Position numbers and translations under genes: made by a program | Notes under the pieces: model-generated | Database searches by the model: none | What the model saw: only the letters and a program-made list of their open reading frames with translations | What the model was told of the DNA's origin: nothing | DNA from: JAKFDI01 sp044508835 | Lineage (GTDB): Bacteria; Pseudomonadota; Gammaproteobacteria; Burkholderiales; Burkholderiaceae_C | Length of the DNA: 64,000 nt | NCBI GenBank assembly: GCA_044508835.1 | Contig: JBIQHD010000005.1 | Span: 124,001-188,000 of the forward strand | Direction of reading: 5' to 3' | Shown: piece by piece, positions 57,300 to 64,000 of the stretch | Position numbering within the stretch: position 1 is the first letter of the stretch | Layout: each line of letters starts with the position of its first letter

Positions 57300-58016
57300 T
57301 CAGGCCCGGCGCACTCTCGCCGGCTTGGTGGCGGCCACCGCGGTGGCGCTCTCGGCCGCCAGCACCAGCGCCGCCATGGCTTCCCCGCCCACGTCGATGT
57401 GCAGCCGCATGGCCGCCGCGGCCGCCGCTTCGTCGCCGGCGCAGATGGCCTGGACGATCGCCGCATGCTCGCGGTCGGAGGCCGCGAGCCGCCCCGGCTT
57501 GTCGAAGCCGCGCTGGCGATAGGCCGCGAGCGTCCTGCGCACGCCGCGCACCTGCTCCACCAGCACCGGGTTGCCGCTCGCCTGGTAGATGGCCTCGTGC
57601 AGCCGCGCGTTCGCGGCCTCGTAGCCGGGCCGGTCGGCCGCCGCCGCGCAGGCCGAGGCGGCGTCCAGCGCCTCCTGCAGGGCGCGGCGCTGCGCGCTGC
57701 CGGCCCGGCGCGCGGCCAGCCGCGCGAGCGCGGCCTCGAGCTCGGCCAGCGCCTCGAGCGTGGCCACCAGCTCGGCCGCGCTGGCGCGGCGCACGAAGAT
57801 GCTCGCGCGCGGCACGATGCGCACCAGCCCCTGCGTCGCCAGCACGAGCAACGCCTCGCGCACCGGCGTGCGCGAGGCGTCGAAGCTCAGCGCGAGCGCG
57901 CGCTCGTCGATGGGGCTGCCGGGCGGGCGCAGGCCCGACACGATCTCGCGCTCGACGGCGATGCGGATGCGGTCCTGCAGGCTCGCGGGCGCATCGCGCG
58001 GGGTGGGCTCGTCCAT
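57300..58016 (-). CDS. GntR-family regulator (FCD domain)
   Basis: A 238-aa FadR/GntR regulator. The winged helix covers about residues 13-80 (G-S-P-I-D-E-R-A-L-A-L-S-F-D-A-S-R-T-P-V-R-E-A-L near 33-56) and an all-helical FCD ligand domain about 85-220, with H-E-A-I near 142 and H-I-D-V near 210 as likely metal-contact positions. The start at 58016 gives normal length. Next to it lies the TonB receptor on the same strand, 55 bp away; the target is unknown. Confidence 0.87.
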   Translation of the reverse strand: MDEPTPRDAPASLQDRIRIAVEREIVSGLRPPGSPIDERALALSFDASRTPVREALLVLATQGLVRIVPRASIFVRRASAAELVATLEALAELEAALARLAARRAGSAQRRALQEALDAASACAAAADRPGYEAANARLHEAIYQASGNPVLVEQVRGVRRTLAAYRQRGFDKPGRLAASDREHAAIVQAICAGDEAAAAAAMRLHIDVGGEAMAALVLAAESATAVAATKPARVRRA

Positions 58017-58071
58017 GGCCCCGGAATATATCGAGGGCCGTGCCGGGCGCCGGGCGCGGCCGGCGCGCCGC

Positions 58072-60267
58072 TCAGAACCTGTAGGCCCCGGTCACGAGGA
58101 TCCGCCGCGGCTCGCCGTAGGTGTAGGGCGCGCCCCACCAGCTGCCGTTGCGGTACTTCTTGTCGAACAGGTTGAAGACGTTCAGCTGCAGCGACAACCG
58201 CTCGCTGAAGGCGTAGCGCGCCATCGCCTCGGCCACGGCGAAGGCCGGCTGGCCCACCTTCTCCTCGAGGCCGGTCACCGGGTTGGTGGCCCGCGCCGGG
58301 CGGTCGCCTTCCCAGCTGACGCCGCCGCCGACGCTCAGGCCCCGCCACGCGCCCGCCAGCCGGTAGGTGGTGAACACCTTCAGTTGCCGGCGCGAATGGT
58401 CGACGGCCACGTCGGCGCCGGTGGCGTCCTTGGCCGAGAACTGCGTCCAGCCCACGGCGAGGTCCCAGCCCGGCGCCAGCTCGCCCGACAGCTCCAGCTC
58501 GTAGCCCTTGACCACCACGCCGTCGGCGGTGCGGAACGCCGGGTCGGAGGTGCCCGGCACGAAGAAGCCCGCATCCACCACGGCGAAGTTGCTCTGCTCG
58601 GTACGGAACACCGCGCCCGAGGCATTGAGCCGGCCGCCCAGCAGCTCGGCCTTCAGGCCCGCTTCGTAGCTCTTGCCCTGCAGCGGGTCGAGGTAGTCGC
58701 CGTTGCGGTCGCGGCTGTCCTGCGGCTTGAAGATGTCGGTGTAGCTGGCATAGGCCGAGAGCTGCGGGTTCACGTCGACTACCAGGCCGGCATACGGCGT
58801 CACGACGCCGTTGTGCTCGATCGTGTAGGCGGCGGGCGTCCACACGGCCGCCTGCTCGTCGCGCCGCCAGTTGCTCACGCGCGCGCCGACGATGAGCTTG
58901 AGCGGGTCGGCCAGCTGCAGGCGGGCCACGCCGTAGACGGCGCTCTGGGTCGTCTCGCCGGCCGAGCCGACGTAGCGGGCGCCCATCGGCGGCTCGGCAT
59001 AGGAGCCGTCCCAGGTGTTGAAGTCAGGCAGCGCGTCCGGGTCCGGGCCGAGGGTGTCGCGGTTGGTCCATCCGTCCTTCAGCTTGCTGCGCATCACGCC
59101 GACGTGCAGCTCGTGCTCGCGGCCGAGCAGGCTGAACGGCCCGGTGGCGGACACGTTGACGTGCGTCTGCCGCGGCTTCGTGAGGTAGTGGTAGGGCGTG
59201 CCGAGCAGGCCCAGGCCGGTGGCGCGGTCGGGGTCGCCCCACAGCCACAGCAGCTTCGAGTCCTCCTTCTGGCGATGGGCGCTCAGGTCGCCGCGCAGCA
59301 CCCAGCCGGTCGACAGCCGGTGCTCGAGGGTGGCGAAGGCCGTCCGGTCGACGGTGTCCCACTGGTTCCACCTGGTGGCGGTGGTCTTCGAGCGGTCCCA
59401 GTCGGTGCGGGTGCCGTCGGCGTACCAGTACGGCAGGCTGGCCCAGAGCACGCCGTTGCGCTTGTCGCGCTGCTCGCTCGCGCCCAGGCTCAGCCGCGTG
59501 TCGGGCGTGAGGTCGGCGTCGATCACGCCGTAGACCACGCTGTTGCGCGTGTTCTCCAGGTCGATGAAGGCGTCCTGCCGGCTCACGTTCGCGACGAAGC
59601 GCGCGCGCACCGCGCCGTTCGCCGTCAGCGGCGTGCTCAAGTCGACCGTGGCGGTGCGCTGGTTCCACGAGCCGAGCTCGGCGCTCAGCTCGCCGGTGAA
59701 CACCCGGCTGTCGGCATGCTTGCGCACGAGGTTGACGGCGGCCGAGGGATCGCCCGCGCCGTTGAGCAGGCCGGTCGCGCCGCGCACCACCTCGACGCGG
59801 TCGTAGATGGCGGTGTTCAGGGTCTCGAGGCCGACGTTGCCGGTGGCCGTCGGCACGCCGTCGAACTGGAAGTTGGTGATGTCGAAGCCGCGCGCCGACA
59901 CGCTGTTGCGTCCGCGGTCGGCCGGCTTGATCGACACGCCGATGGTGTTGCGCAGGGCATCGGCCACGGTCGTCATCGCCTGGTCGTCGATGCGCTGGCG
60001 CGTGACGACCGACACCGACTGCGGCGTGTCGCGCACCGACAGGTTCAGGCCGGTGGCCGTGGCGGTCGATTCGGTGGTGTATGAGCCGGTGCCCTCGGTC
60101 GTGGCGCGCGGCGTGGCAGCCTTCACCGTCACGGCCGGCAGCGTGGCCACCGCGGCGGATGCGGCGGCGGCCGGCGGCGCGGCCGTCTGCGCGAGCACCG
60201 GCGCGGCGCCCCAGGCGACGGCGACGGCCAGGCCGAGCGGCAGGCGCCGCGGAACGTGGTGAGTCAT
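58072..60267 (-). CDS. TonB-dependent siderophore receptor
   Basis: A 731-aa outer-membrane receptor. Signal peptide about residues 1-27 (cut V-L-A-Q-T). The plug domain covers about 60-180 with D-T-P-Q-S-V-S-V-V-T near 79-88 and V-E-V-V-R-G-A-T-G-L-L-N-G-A-G-D-P-S-A near 160-178, both typical of FpvA/FoxA-like siderophore receptors. A 22-strand barrel follows and ends in Y-R-F. ATG 60267 is chosen because GGAGG lies 6 bp upstream; 60273 is the alternative. No siderophore synthesis genes are nearby, so it may take up a foreign siderophore. AT-rich Fur-like sequence precedes it. Confidence 0.9.
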   Translation of the reverse strand: MTHHVPRRLPLGLAVAVAWGAAPVLAQTAAPPAAAASAAVATLPAVTVKAATPRATTEGTGSYTTESTATATGLNLSVRDTPQSVSVVTRQRIDDQAMTTVADALRNTIGVSIKPADRGRNSVSARGFDITNFQFDGVPTATGNVGLETLNTAIYDRVEVVRGATGLLNGAGDPSAAVNLVRKHADSRVFTGELSAELGSWNQRTATVDLSTPLTANGAVRARFVANVSRQDAFIDLENTRNSVVYGVIDADLTPDTRLSLGASEQRDKRNGVLWASLPYWYADGTRTDWDRSKTTATRWNQWDTVDRTAFATLEHRLSTGWVLRGDLSAHRQKEDSKLLWLWGDPDRATGLGLLGTPYHYLTKPRQTHVNVSATGPFSLLGREHELHVGVMRSKLKDGWTNRDTLGPDPDALPDFNTWDGSYAEPPMGARYVGSAGETTQSAVYGVARLQLADPLKLIVGARVSNWRRDEQAAVWTPAAYTIEHNGVVTPYAGLVVDVNPQLSAYASYTDIFKPQDSRDRNGDYLDPLQGKSYEAGLKAELLGGRLNASGAVFRTEQSNFAVVDAGFFVPGTSDPAFRTADGVVVKGYELELSGELAPGWDLAVGWTQFSAKDATGADVAVDHSRRQLKVFTTYRLAGAWRGLSVGGGVSWEGDRPARATNPVTGLEEKVGQPAFAVAEAMARYAFSERLSLQLNVFNLFDKKYRNGSWWGAPYTYGEPRRILVTGAYRF

Positions 60268-60297
60268 CTGCATCCTCCAATGAGAATGCGACTGTAA

Positions 60298-60330
60298 ATG
60301 CAAATGATTTCGAATAAAGAATCATCTCCC
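60298..60330 (-). promoter_or_regulatory. AT-rich Fur-like promoter region of the siderophore receptor
   Basis: ATGATT (60304-60309) and AATCAT (60320-60325) form an inverted pair in a locally AT-rich stretch, with a TGCAAAT nearby. It resembles degenerate Fur boxes and lies 31-63 bp before the receptor start. A match to the full Fur consensus is only partial. Confidence 0.4.
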
Positions 60331-60435
60331 TGCCGCGAGCCGGAGAGGCCGGGGCCGCGCGCTTGAGCGCCCGCCCAGCCCGAGCGGGCGGCATGACGGA
60401 CACTGCCCTCCCCACGACACGCACGAGGAACCCGC

Positions 60436-60657
60436 ATGCCCTACGTCAACATCCGCATCACCCGCGAAGGCGCCACCGCCGAGCAGAAGGCCGAGCTCAT
60501 CCGCGGCGCCACCGAGCTGCTGGTGCGCGTGCTCGGCAAGAACCCGGCCACCACCTTCGTCATCGTCGACGAGGTCGACACCGACAGCTGGGGCATCGGC
60601 GGCGAGACGGTGACGACGCTTCGCGCGGCGGCCGCGGCGCGCAAGTCGCCGGGCTGA
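60436..60657 (+). CDS. 4-oxalocrotonate tautomerase family protein
   Basis: A 73-aa tautomerase-superfamily protein. Met-Pro at the start leaves Pro1 as the catalytic base after Met removal; the start P-Y-V-N-I-R-I-T and Arg near positions 8-11 fit the family. The T-F-V-I-V-D-E-V strand near 39-47 is also typical. It ketonises 2-hydroxymuconate-like dienols or works on related compounds as a small hexamer. Followed at 114 bp by the adenylation-acyltransferase fusion gene. Confidence 0.88.
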   Translation: MPYVNIRITREGATAEQKAELIRGATELLVRVLGKNPATTFVIVDEVDTDSWGIGGETVTTLRAAAAARKSPG

Positions 60658-60771
60658 TCGCCCCGGCGCGCGCCGTCGGCGACCCGTTCCCGCCGCCCGC
60701 GTTGCCGCCGGTTACAGGCCGCGCGCCGGCAGCCGGAAGACTGTGCCCCGATCAGGCTGCACTGGAGTTTC

Positions 60772-63387
60772 ATGTCGGCGAAGAAGGCGACCGTCCGGGG
60801 AATCGTCACCACGCACTCGGCCGCGTTCGTCGAATCGGTCTTCGAGTCCTACCGCCAGGGGCACCTGGCCGTCATGCTGCGCGGCGCGGACGACCGGCGG
60901 CGCATCGGGCAGACCGGCGTCACCGAGGTGGTGCAGCCGCCGCCGCGCTTCGGCTGGATGGCGTTCGACGCGGCCGCGCGCGCCTCGCTGCGCAGCGACG
61001 ACGCGCAGGCGCACGTCTCGTTCACCTCGGGCACCGAGGGCGAGCCCAAGGGCGTGGTGCTGACGCACCGCGCGCTGCACGACGTGACGCAGCGCCTGAA
61101 CGACGTGATGGCGGTGGACGACGGCATCCGCGAGTACGTCGGCGTGCCGGTGAACTACTCCTTCGGGCTCGGCCGCTGCCGCGCGGTGGCGGCCGCCGGC
61201 GGGCGCGTCTTCATCCCGGAGCACGGCTTCAACCCGGTGGAGATCCGCGACATGCTCGCGCGCGGCGAGATCAACGCCGTCTCCGCCGTGCCCAGCCTGT
61301 GGCGGGTGCTGCTCAAGGGCCGCTCGCTCTTCGGCGACGAGGCGATGCGCGTGCGCTGGATCGAGATCGGCAGCCAGGCGATGAGCCGCGCCGAGAAGGA
61401 GGAGCTGAAGGCGCTGTTCCCGCAGGCGCGCATCGTGCAGCACTACGGGCTGACGGAGGCCTCGCGCAGCACCTTCCTGCGCGTGGACGAGACCTCGGGC
61501 GAGGCGCTCGATTCGGTCGGCCGCGCCTACGGCGCGACCGAGCTGGCGCTGTCGGACGACGGGCGCATCCGCATCCGCGGGCCTCACGTGGCCTCGTCGC
61601 TGCTCAACGGCCGCGGCGTCCTGCCGGCCGCCGACGCCGAGGGCTGGTTCCAGACCCAGGACCTCGGCCGCCTGGAGGGCGGCTACCTCTACTACCTCGG
61701 CCGCGCCGACGACCTCATCAACTGCGGCGGCATCAAGCTCTCGCCCGATGCGCTGGAGGACGAGCTGCGCCGCGAGCTCGGCATCAAGACCGGCATCGCC
61801 GTCGCGCCGGTGGACGACGCGGCCACGGGCCACGCCATCCTGATCGCGCACACGCCCGAGGCGGGGGTCGATGAAGCCGCCCTGAAGGACGCCGCCGCGC
61901 GCGTGGTGGCCGGCCACGGGCTGCGCAACCGCAATGCGCTGCGCCTGCTGGCGCTCGACGACTTTCCACGTACCGACACCGGCAAGGTCCGGCGCCGCGA
62001 GCTGGCCGCCCTGCAGGCGGGCCGCGCCCCCGACGCGGCCGCGCCCGTGGCCGCGGCTTCCGGCGCCCCGCCGGCCGGCGCCGAGGAGGCCATCGCCCGC
62101 GTCTGGCGCGAGGTGCTCGGCACCACGGACGTCGACCCCGAGCGCAACTTCTACGACCTCGGCGGCGATTCGCTCACCGCCCTGGTCGCGGTGATGGAGA
62201 TGGAGCGCCGCGCCGTGCCGCCGGCCATCGCCAAGGGCATGCTGCAGGGGCGCAGCATCCGCGAGATCGCGGCGCTGATGGCCGCGCCCGCGCCGGCGCG
62301 CGAACCGGTCCACGAACTGACGTCGCCCGAGGTGCGCTCGGGCATGGCGATCAACGTGCTGCGCGGCGCGCTGGTGCTGTGCGTGATCCTCGCGCACTGG
62401 TCGGGCGGCCTGCTGGAGCGGCTGCCGGCCGGCATCCAGGCCATCACGCCCTGGCTCGCGCCGCTGCTGGCCATCGGCACGCCGGGTTTCGCCATCGTCT
62501 ACGGCGTCTCGGCGGGGCATTCGATGTGGCCGATCTACCTCGGCGACCCGGCGCGCTTCCGGCGCATCCGCCGCAAGACGCTGGCGCTGCTGTCGGCGGG
62601 CATCGTGCTGCTGGCGCTGGTGGTGTTCCTGCGCAAGTGGCTGGCCGGCGGCATCACCTTCACCGACTTCACCAACTCGTTCTATTCGGTGCTCGCCTAC
62701 TACTGGCTCATCACCGCCACCCTCGGCCTGTGGTTCGCCTGGCTGGCGCGGCAGCGCCACCGCGTGGCGAGCTGCCTGCTGGCCGCCGCGGCGTGCTACG
62801 CGCTGCACTACTACGTGATGGCGCCGCTGGCCGTGCATCCGGCCGAGGGGCTGGTGGAGTTCGCCAAGCTGCTGTTCACCGCCAAGTACGCCTACTTCAA
62901 CATGCTGGGCGGCACGCTCGTCGGCGTGGGCCTCGGCCTGTGGCTGCGCGACGCGCTGAAGGCCGGCCGGCCGGTCGACGCGCTGGCGCCGGCCGGCGCG
63001 GCCTGCCTGCTGCTGGCGGTGGTGATGGCCAGCCACGCCGGCGACGCCGCCGGCTGGTGGGTCTGGCCGGTGCCGACGAACGCGGTCTGGCGCTGGACGT
63101 TCTACACCGGCGTCGTGCTGCTGGCGCTGGCCGCGGTGCGCCGGCTGCTGGAGCGCTACAACGGCTACGGCCGCGCGCGCAGGTACGTGTTCCAGCTGCT
63201 CGCGGTGTGCGGCATCCTCGCCTTCCCGCTGTTCATCACGCACCAGCTGGTGATCCCGCTGAAGGACATCCTCGTGCGGCTCACCGGCCTGCCGCAGGCG
63301 CCGCTGCTGGCGTTCAGCATGGGGCTGTTCCTGCTGTCGGGCTGGGCGATGTACCGCAAGGTGCATGCGATGAACTTCGGGGCGTAG
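60772..63387 (+). CDS. Fusion of adenylation domain, acyl/peptidyl carrier and membrane acyltransferase-3-like domain
   Basis: An 871-aa protein with three parts. Residues 1-430: an AMP-forming ligase with core A3 S-F-T-S-G-T-E-G-E-P-K-G at 83-94, Y-G-L-T-E-A-S near 225, and the terminal Lys405 in D-T-G-K. Only 82 residues precede A3 where about 160 are usual, so the first subdomain is shortened. Residues 440-510: a carrier domain, Y-D-L-G-G-D-S-L with phosphopantetheine Ser467. Residues 523-865: about ten transmembrane helices, starting L-R-G-A-L-V-L-C-V-I-L-A-H as in acyltransferase-3 proteins. It probably activates an acyl or amino acid, holds it on the carrier and moves it across or onto a membrane acceptor. 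GGAG precedes ATG 60772. Confidence 0.82.
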   Translation: MSAKKATVRGIVTTHSAAFVESVFESYRQGHLAVMLRGADDRRRIGQTGVTEVVQPPPRFGWMAFDAAARASLRSDDAQAHVSFTSGTEGEPKGVVLTHRALHDVTQRLNDVMAVDDGIREYVGVPVNYSFGLGRCRAVAAAGGRVFIPEHGFNPVEIRDMLARGEINAVSAVPSLWRVLLKGRSLFGDEAMRVRWIEIGSQAMSRAEKEELKALFPQARIVQHYGLTEASRSTFLRVDETSGEALDSVGRAYGATELALSDDGRIRIRGPHVASSLLNGRGVLPAADAEGWFQTQDLGRLEGGYLYYLGRADDLINCGGIKLSPDALEDELRRELGIKTGIAVAPVDDAATGHAILIAHTPEAGVDEAALKDAAARVVAGHGLRNRNALRLLALDDFPRTDTGKVRRRELAALQAGRAPDAAAPVAAASGAPPAGAEEAIARVWREVLGTTDVDPERNFYDLGGDSLTALVAVMEMERRAVPPAIAKGMLQGRSIREIAALMAAPAPAREPVHELTSPEVRSGMAINVLRGALVLCVILAHWSGGLLERLPAGIQAITPWLAPLLAIGTPGFAIVYGVSAGHSMWPIYLGDPARFRRIRRKTLALLSAGIVLLALVVFLRKWLAGGITFTDFTNSFYSVLAYYWLITATLGLWFAWLARQRHRVASCLLAAAACYALHYYVMAPLAVHPAEGLVEFAKLLFTAKYAYFNMLGGTLVGVGLGLWLRDALKAGRPVDALAPAGAACLLLAVVMASHAGDAAGWWVWPVPTNAVWRWTFYTGVVLLALAAVRRLLERYNGYGRARRYVFQLLAVCGILAFPLFITHQLVIPLKDILVRLTGLPQAPLLAFSMGLFLLSGWAMYRKVHAMNFGA

Positions 63388-63397
63388 GGCGGGCGAG

Positions 63398-63502
63398 CCC
63401 TCACCCCAGCCCTCTCCCGCGAGCGGGAGAGGGAGTCACGCCGGGCCGCACCTGTGCGGATTGCTCCCTCTCCACCGGAGGGGGAGAGGGCCGGGGTGAG
63501 GG
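63398..63502. repeat. REP-like large inverted repeat between convergent genes
   Basis: Outer arms CCCTCACCCC (63398-63407) and GGGGTGAGGG (63493-63502) enclose a perfect 10-bp hairpin (63411-63420 / 63423-63432, arm CCTCTCCCGC) and a second, imperfect C/G hairpin. This form is a widespread interspersed palindrome in Proteobacteria. It may end transcription of the fusion gene. I see no gene in 63388-63666 and nothing else of note there. Confidence 0.65.
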
Positions 63503-63666
63503 GCCGCCGCTCAGGCCCGCCCTCCGCCTTCACCAGCGGCATAGACCAGCGCCGGCCGCAGCGGGTATGTCGTCTCCGGAGGGCGGGGCTGCCGGGCGGC
63601 GGTGGAGACGATCCCAGGGAAAGCGTGGGCGGGGCCGTAGAGGGTTTGTGCCTTGCAGGCACCGGC

Positions 63667-63963
63667 TCATCGCGGCCGATGCTCGCGCAGCCATTCGCGC
63701 AGTGCGTTGTTGAGGCGAGTCTGCCAGCCCGCCCCCGTGCGCCGGAACGACTGGACGATGTCGGCATCCAGGCGGATGTTCACGTGTTCCTTGGGCGCGT
63801 CCGAGGGCGGCCGGCCGCGCCGGGGCTTGAGCATCTCCTGCGCCGCCTGCTCGCCCATCAAGCCGGGCAGCACCTCGCTCCCGGGGCGCGCCGTGGCAAA
63901 CCATTCGTCCGTGGCTTCAGGGGCGTCGTCATCGATCAACTCAGGATTGGGCTTGCGCGGCAT
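63667..63963 (-). CDS. brnA: BrnA-family antitoxin
   Basis: A 98-aa protein. The C-terminal ribbon-helix-helix region (V-N-I-R-L-D-A-D-I-V-Q-S-F near residues 61-73, then G-A-G-W-Q-T-R-L-N-N-A-L-R-E-W) is the BrnA signature. It binds and neutralises BrnT, and the RHH domain represses the pair's own promoter. ATG 63963 has GGAG upstream. It overlaps the end of the toxin gene by 23 bp. Confidence 0.86.
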   Translation of the reverse strand: MPRKPNPELIDDDAPEATDEWFATARPGSEVLPGLMGEQAAQEMLKPRRGRPPSDAPKEHVNIRLDADIVQSFRRTGAGWQTRLNNALREWLREHRPR

Positions 63964-64000
63964 ATCGACTCCTTTCGCGCTTGTTCGCACGGCGCAGACT
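63941..64000 (-). CDS. brnT: BrnT-family toxin (partial, cut by window end)
   Basis: The last 19 codons of an open frame enter the window from beyond 64000 and end in TGA at 63943-63941. The peptide R-R-A-N-K-R-E-R-S-R-Y is the C-terminus expected of BrnT, an RNase-fold toxin. Placement directly before and overlapping brnA is the standard order, toxin first. Confidence 0.75.
   Translation of the reverse strand, partial: SLRRANKRERSRYAAQAQS

Noticed and set aside
1..64000. CRISPR arrays, tRNA or rRNA genes, insertion sequences, phage genes
   Set aside because: I looked for regularly spaced repeats, cloverleaf-like sequences, transposase and integrase motifs by eye and saw none.

Overview
The window is very GC-rich (about 70%) with strong G/C third-position bias. 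Its gene content points to a betaproteobacterium of the order Burkholderiales, close to the Comamonadaceae or Rubrivivax-type genera: two Bug-family periplasmic binding proteins, a Burkholderia-type porin, a CaiB/BaiF CoA-transferase, and a Tat-exported formate dehydrogenase with DUF3305/DUF3306 partners. I see no rRNA, tRNA, CRISPR array, insertion sequence or prophage. No stretch over about 300 bp lacks a gene; the longest gaps (620-875, 10116-10320, 63388-63666) are described below.

Region 1 (1-5.8 kb): the end of a membrane gene, a small membrane protein, RarD, a rubrerythrin / CCG-type Fe-S protein / DUF3501 operon (probably peroxide or oxygen defence), a DUF502 membrane protein and an FMN reductase.

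Region 2 (5.8-16.2 kb): a LysR regulator followed by six transcription units. They encode a CMD-family protein, a PDC-lactonase-like amidohydrolase, a CoA-transferase, a GST, two Bug receptors, an alpha/beta hydrolase lacking the nucleophile serine, an enolase-superfamily enzyme, a porin and an enoyl-CoA hydratase. All six promoters carry the same box (consensus GCATRGCTGNNTTGCG), 54-55 bp before the last base of a -10-like hexamer. This looks like one catabolic regulon for an unidentified organic acid.

Region 3 (16.2-25 kb): ethanolamine ammonia-lyase EutBC with an unrecognised membrane protein, a nitroreductase, a 95-aa unknown, and a soluble NAD-type formate dehydrogenase made of a fused FdsG-FdsB subunit and FdsA.

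Region 4 (25-34.4 kb): an apparently self-regulated operon of a TetR regulator, a taurine/sulfonate-type ABC importer, an SdsA-like alkylsulfatase, a GMC alcohol oxidase/dehydrogenase and an arylsulfatase. It reads as a sulfate-ester uptake and cleavage pathway. A perfect 20-bp palindrome and a 17-bp hairpin precede it.

Region 5 (34.4-54.2 kb): a GlxA-type regulator and a GST, then a large molybdo/tungsto-enzyme island. It holds DUF3305, DUF3306, a 718-aa multi-cluster Fe-S protein, a TorD-like chaperone, a tiny Tat protein, the Tat-exported FDH catalytic subunit, the Fe-S subunit, a lipoprotein, the cytochrome b subunit, a periplasmic protein and FdhD. Facing it are MoeA, MobA and a TupABC tungstate importer. 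A divergent ModE-like regulator, a DUF6352 protein and MobB follow. Two FDHs beside tungstate uptake suggest that at least one uses tungsten.

Region 6 (54.2-64 kb): a phospholipase D-type protein, a TetR regulator divergent from a VOC protein, a decayed MFS exporter, a GntR regulator, a TonB-dependent siderophore receptor, a 4-OT tautomerase, an unusual 871-aa adenylation/carrier/membrane-acyltransferase fusion, a REP-like inverted repeat and a BrnT/BrnA toxin-antitoxin pair cut by the window edge.
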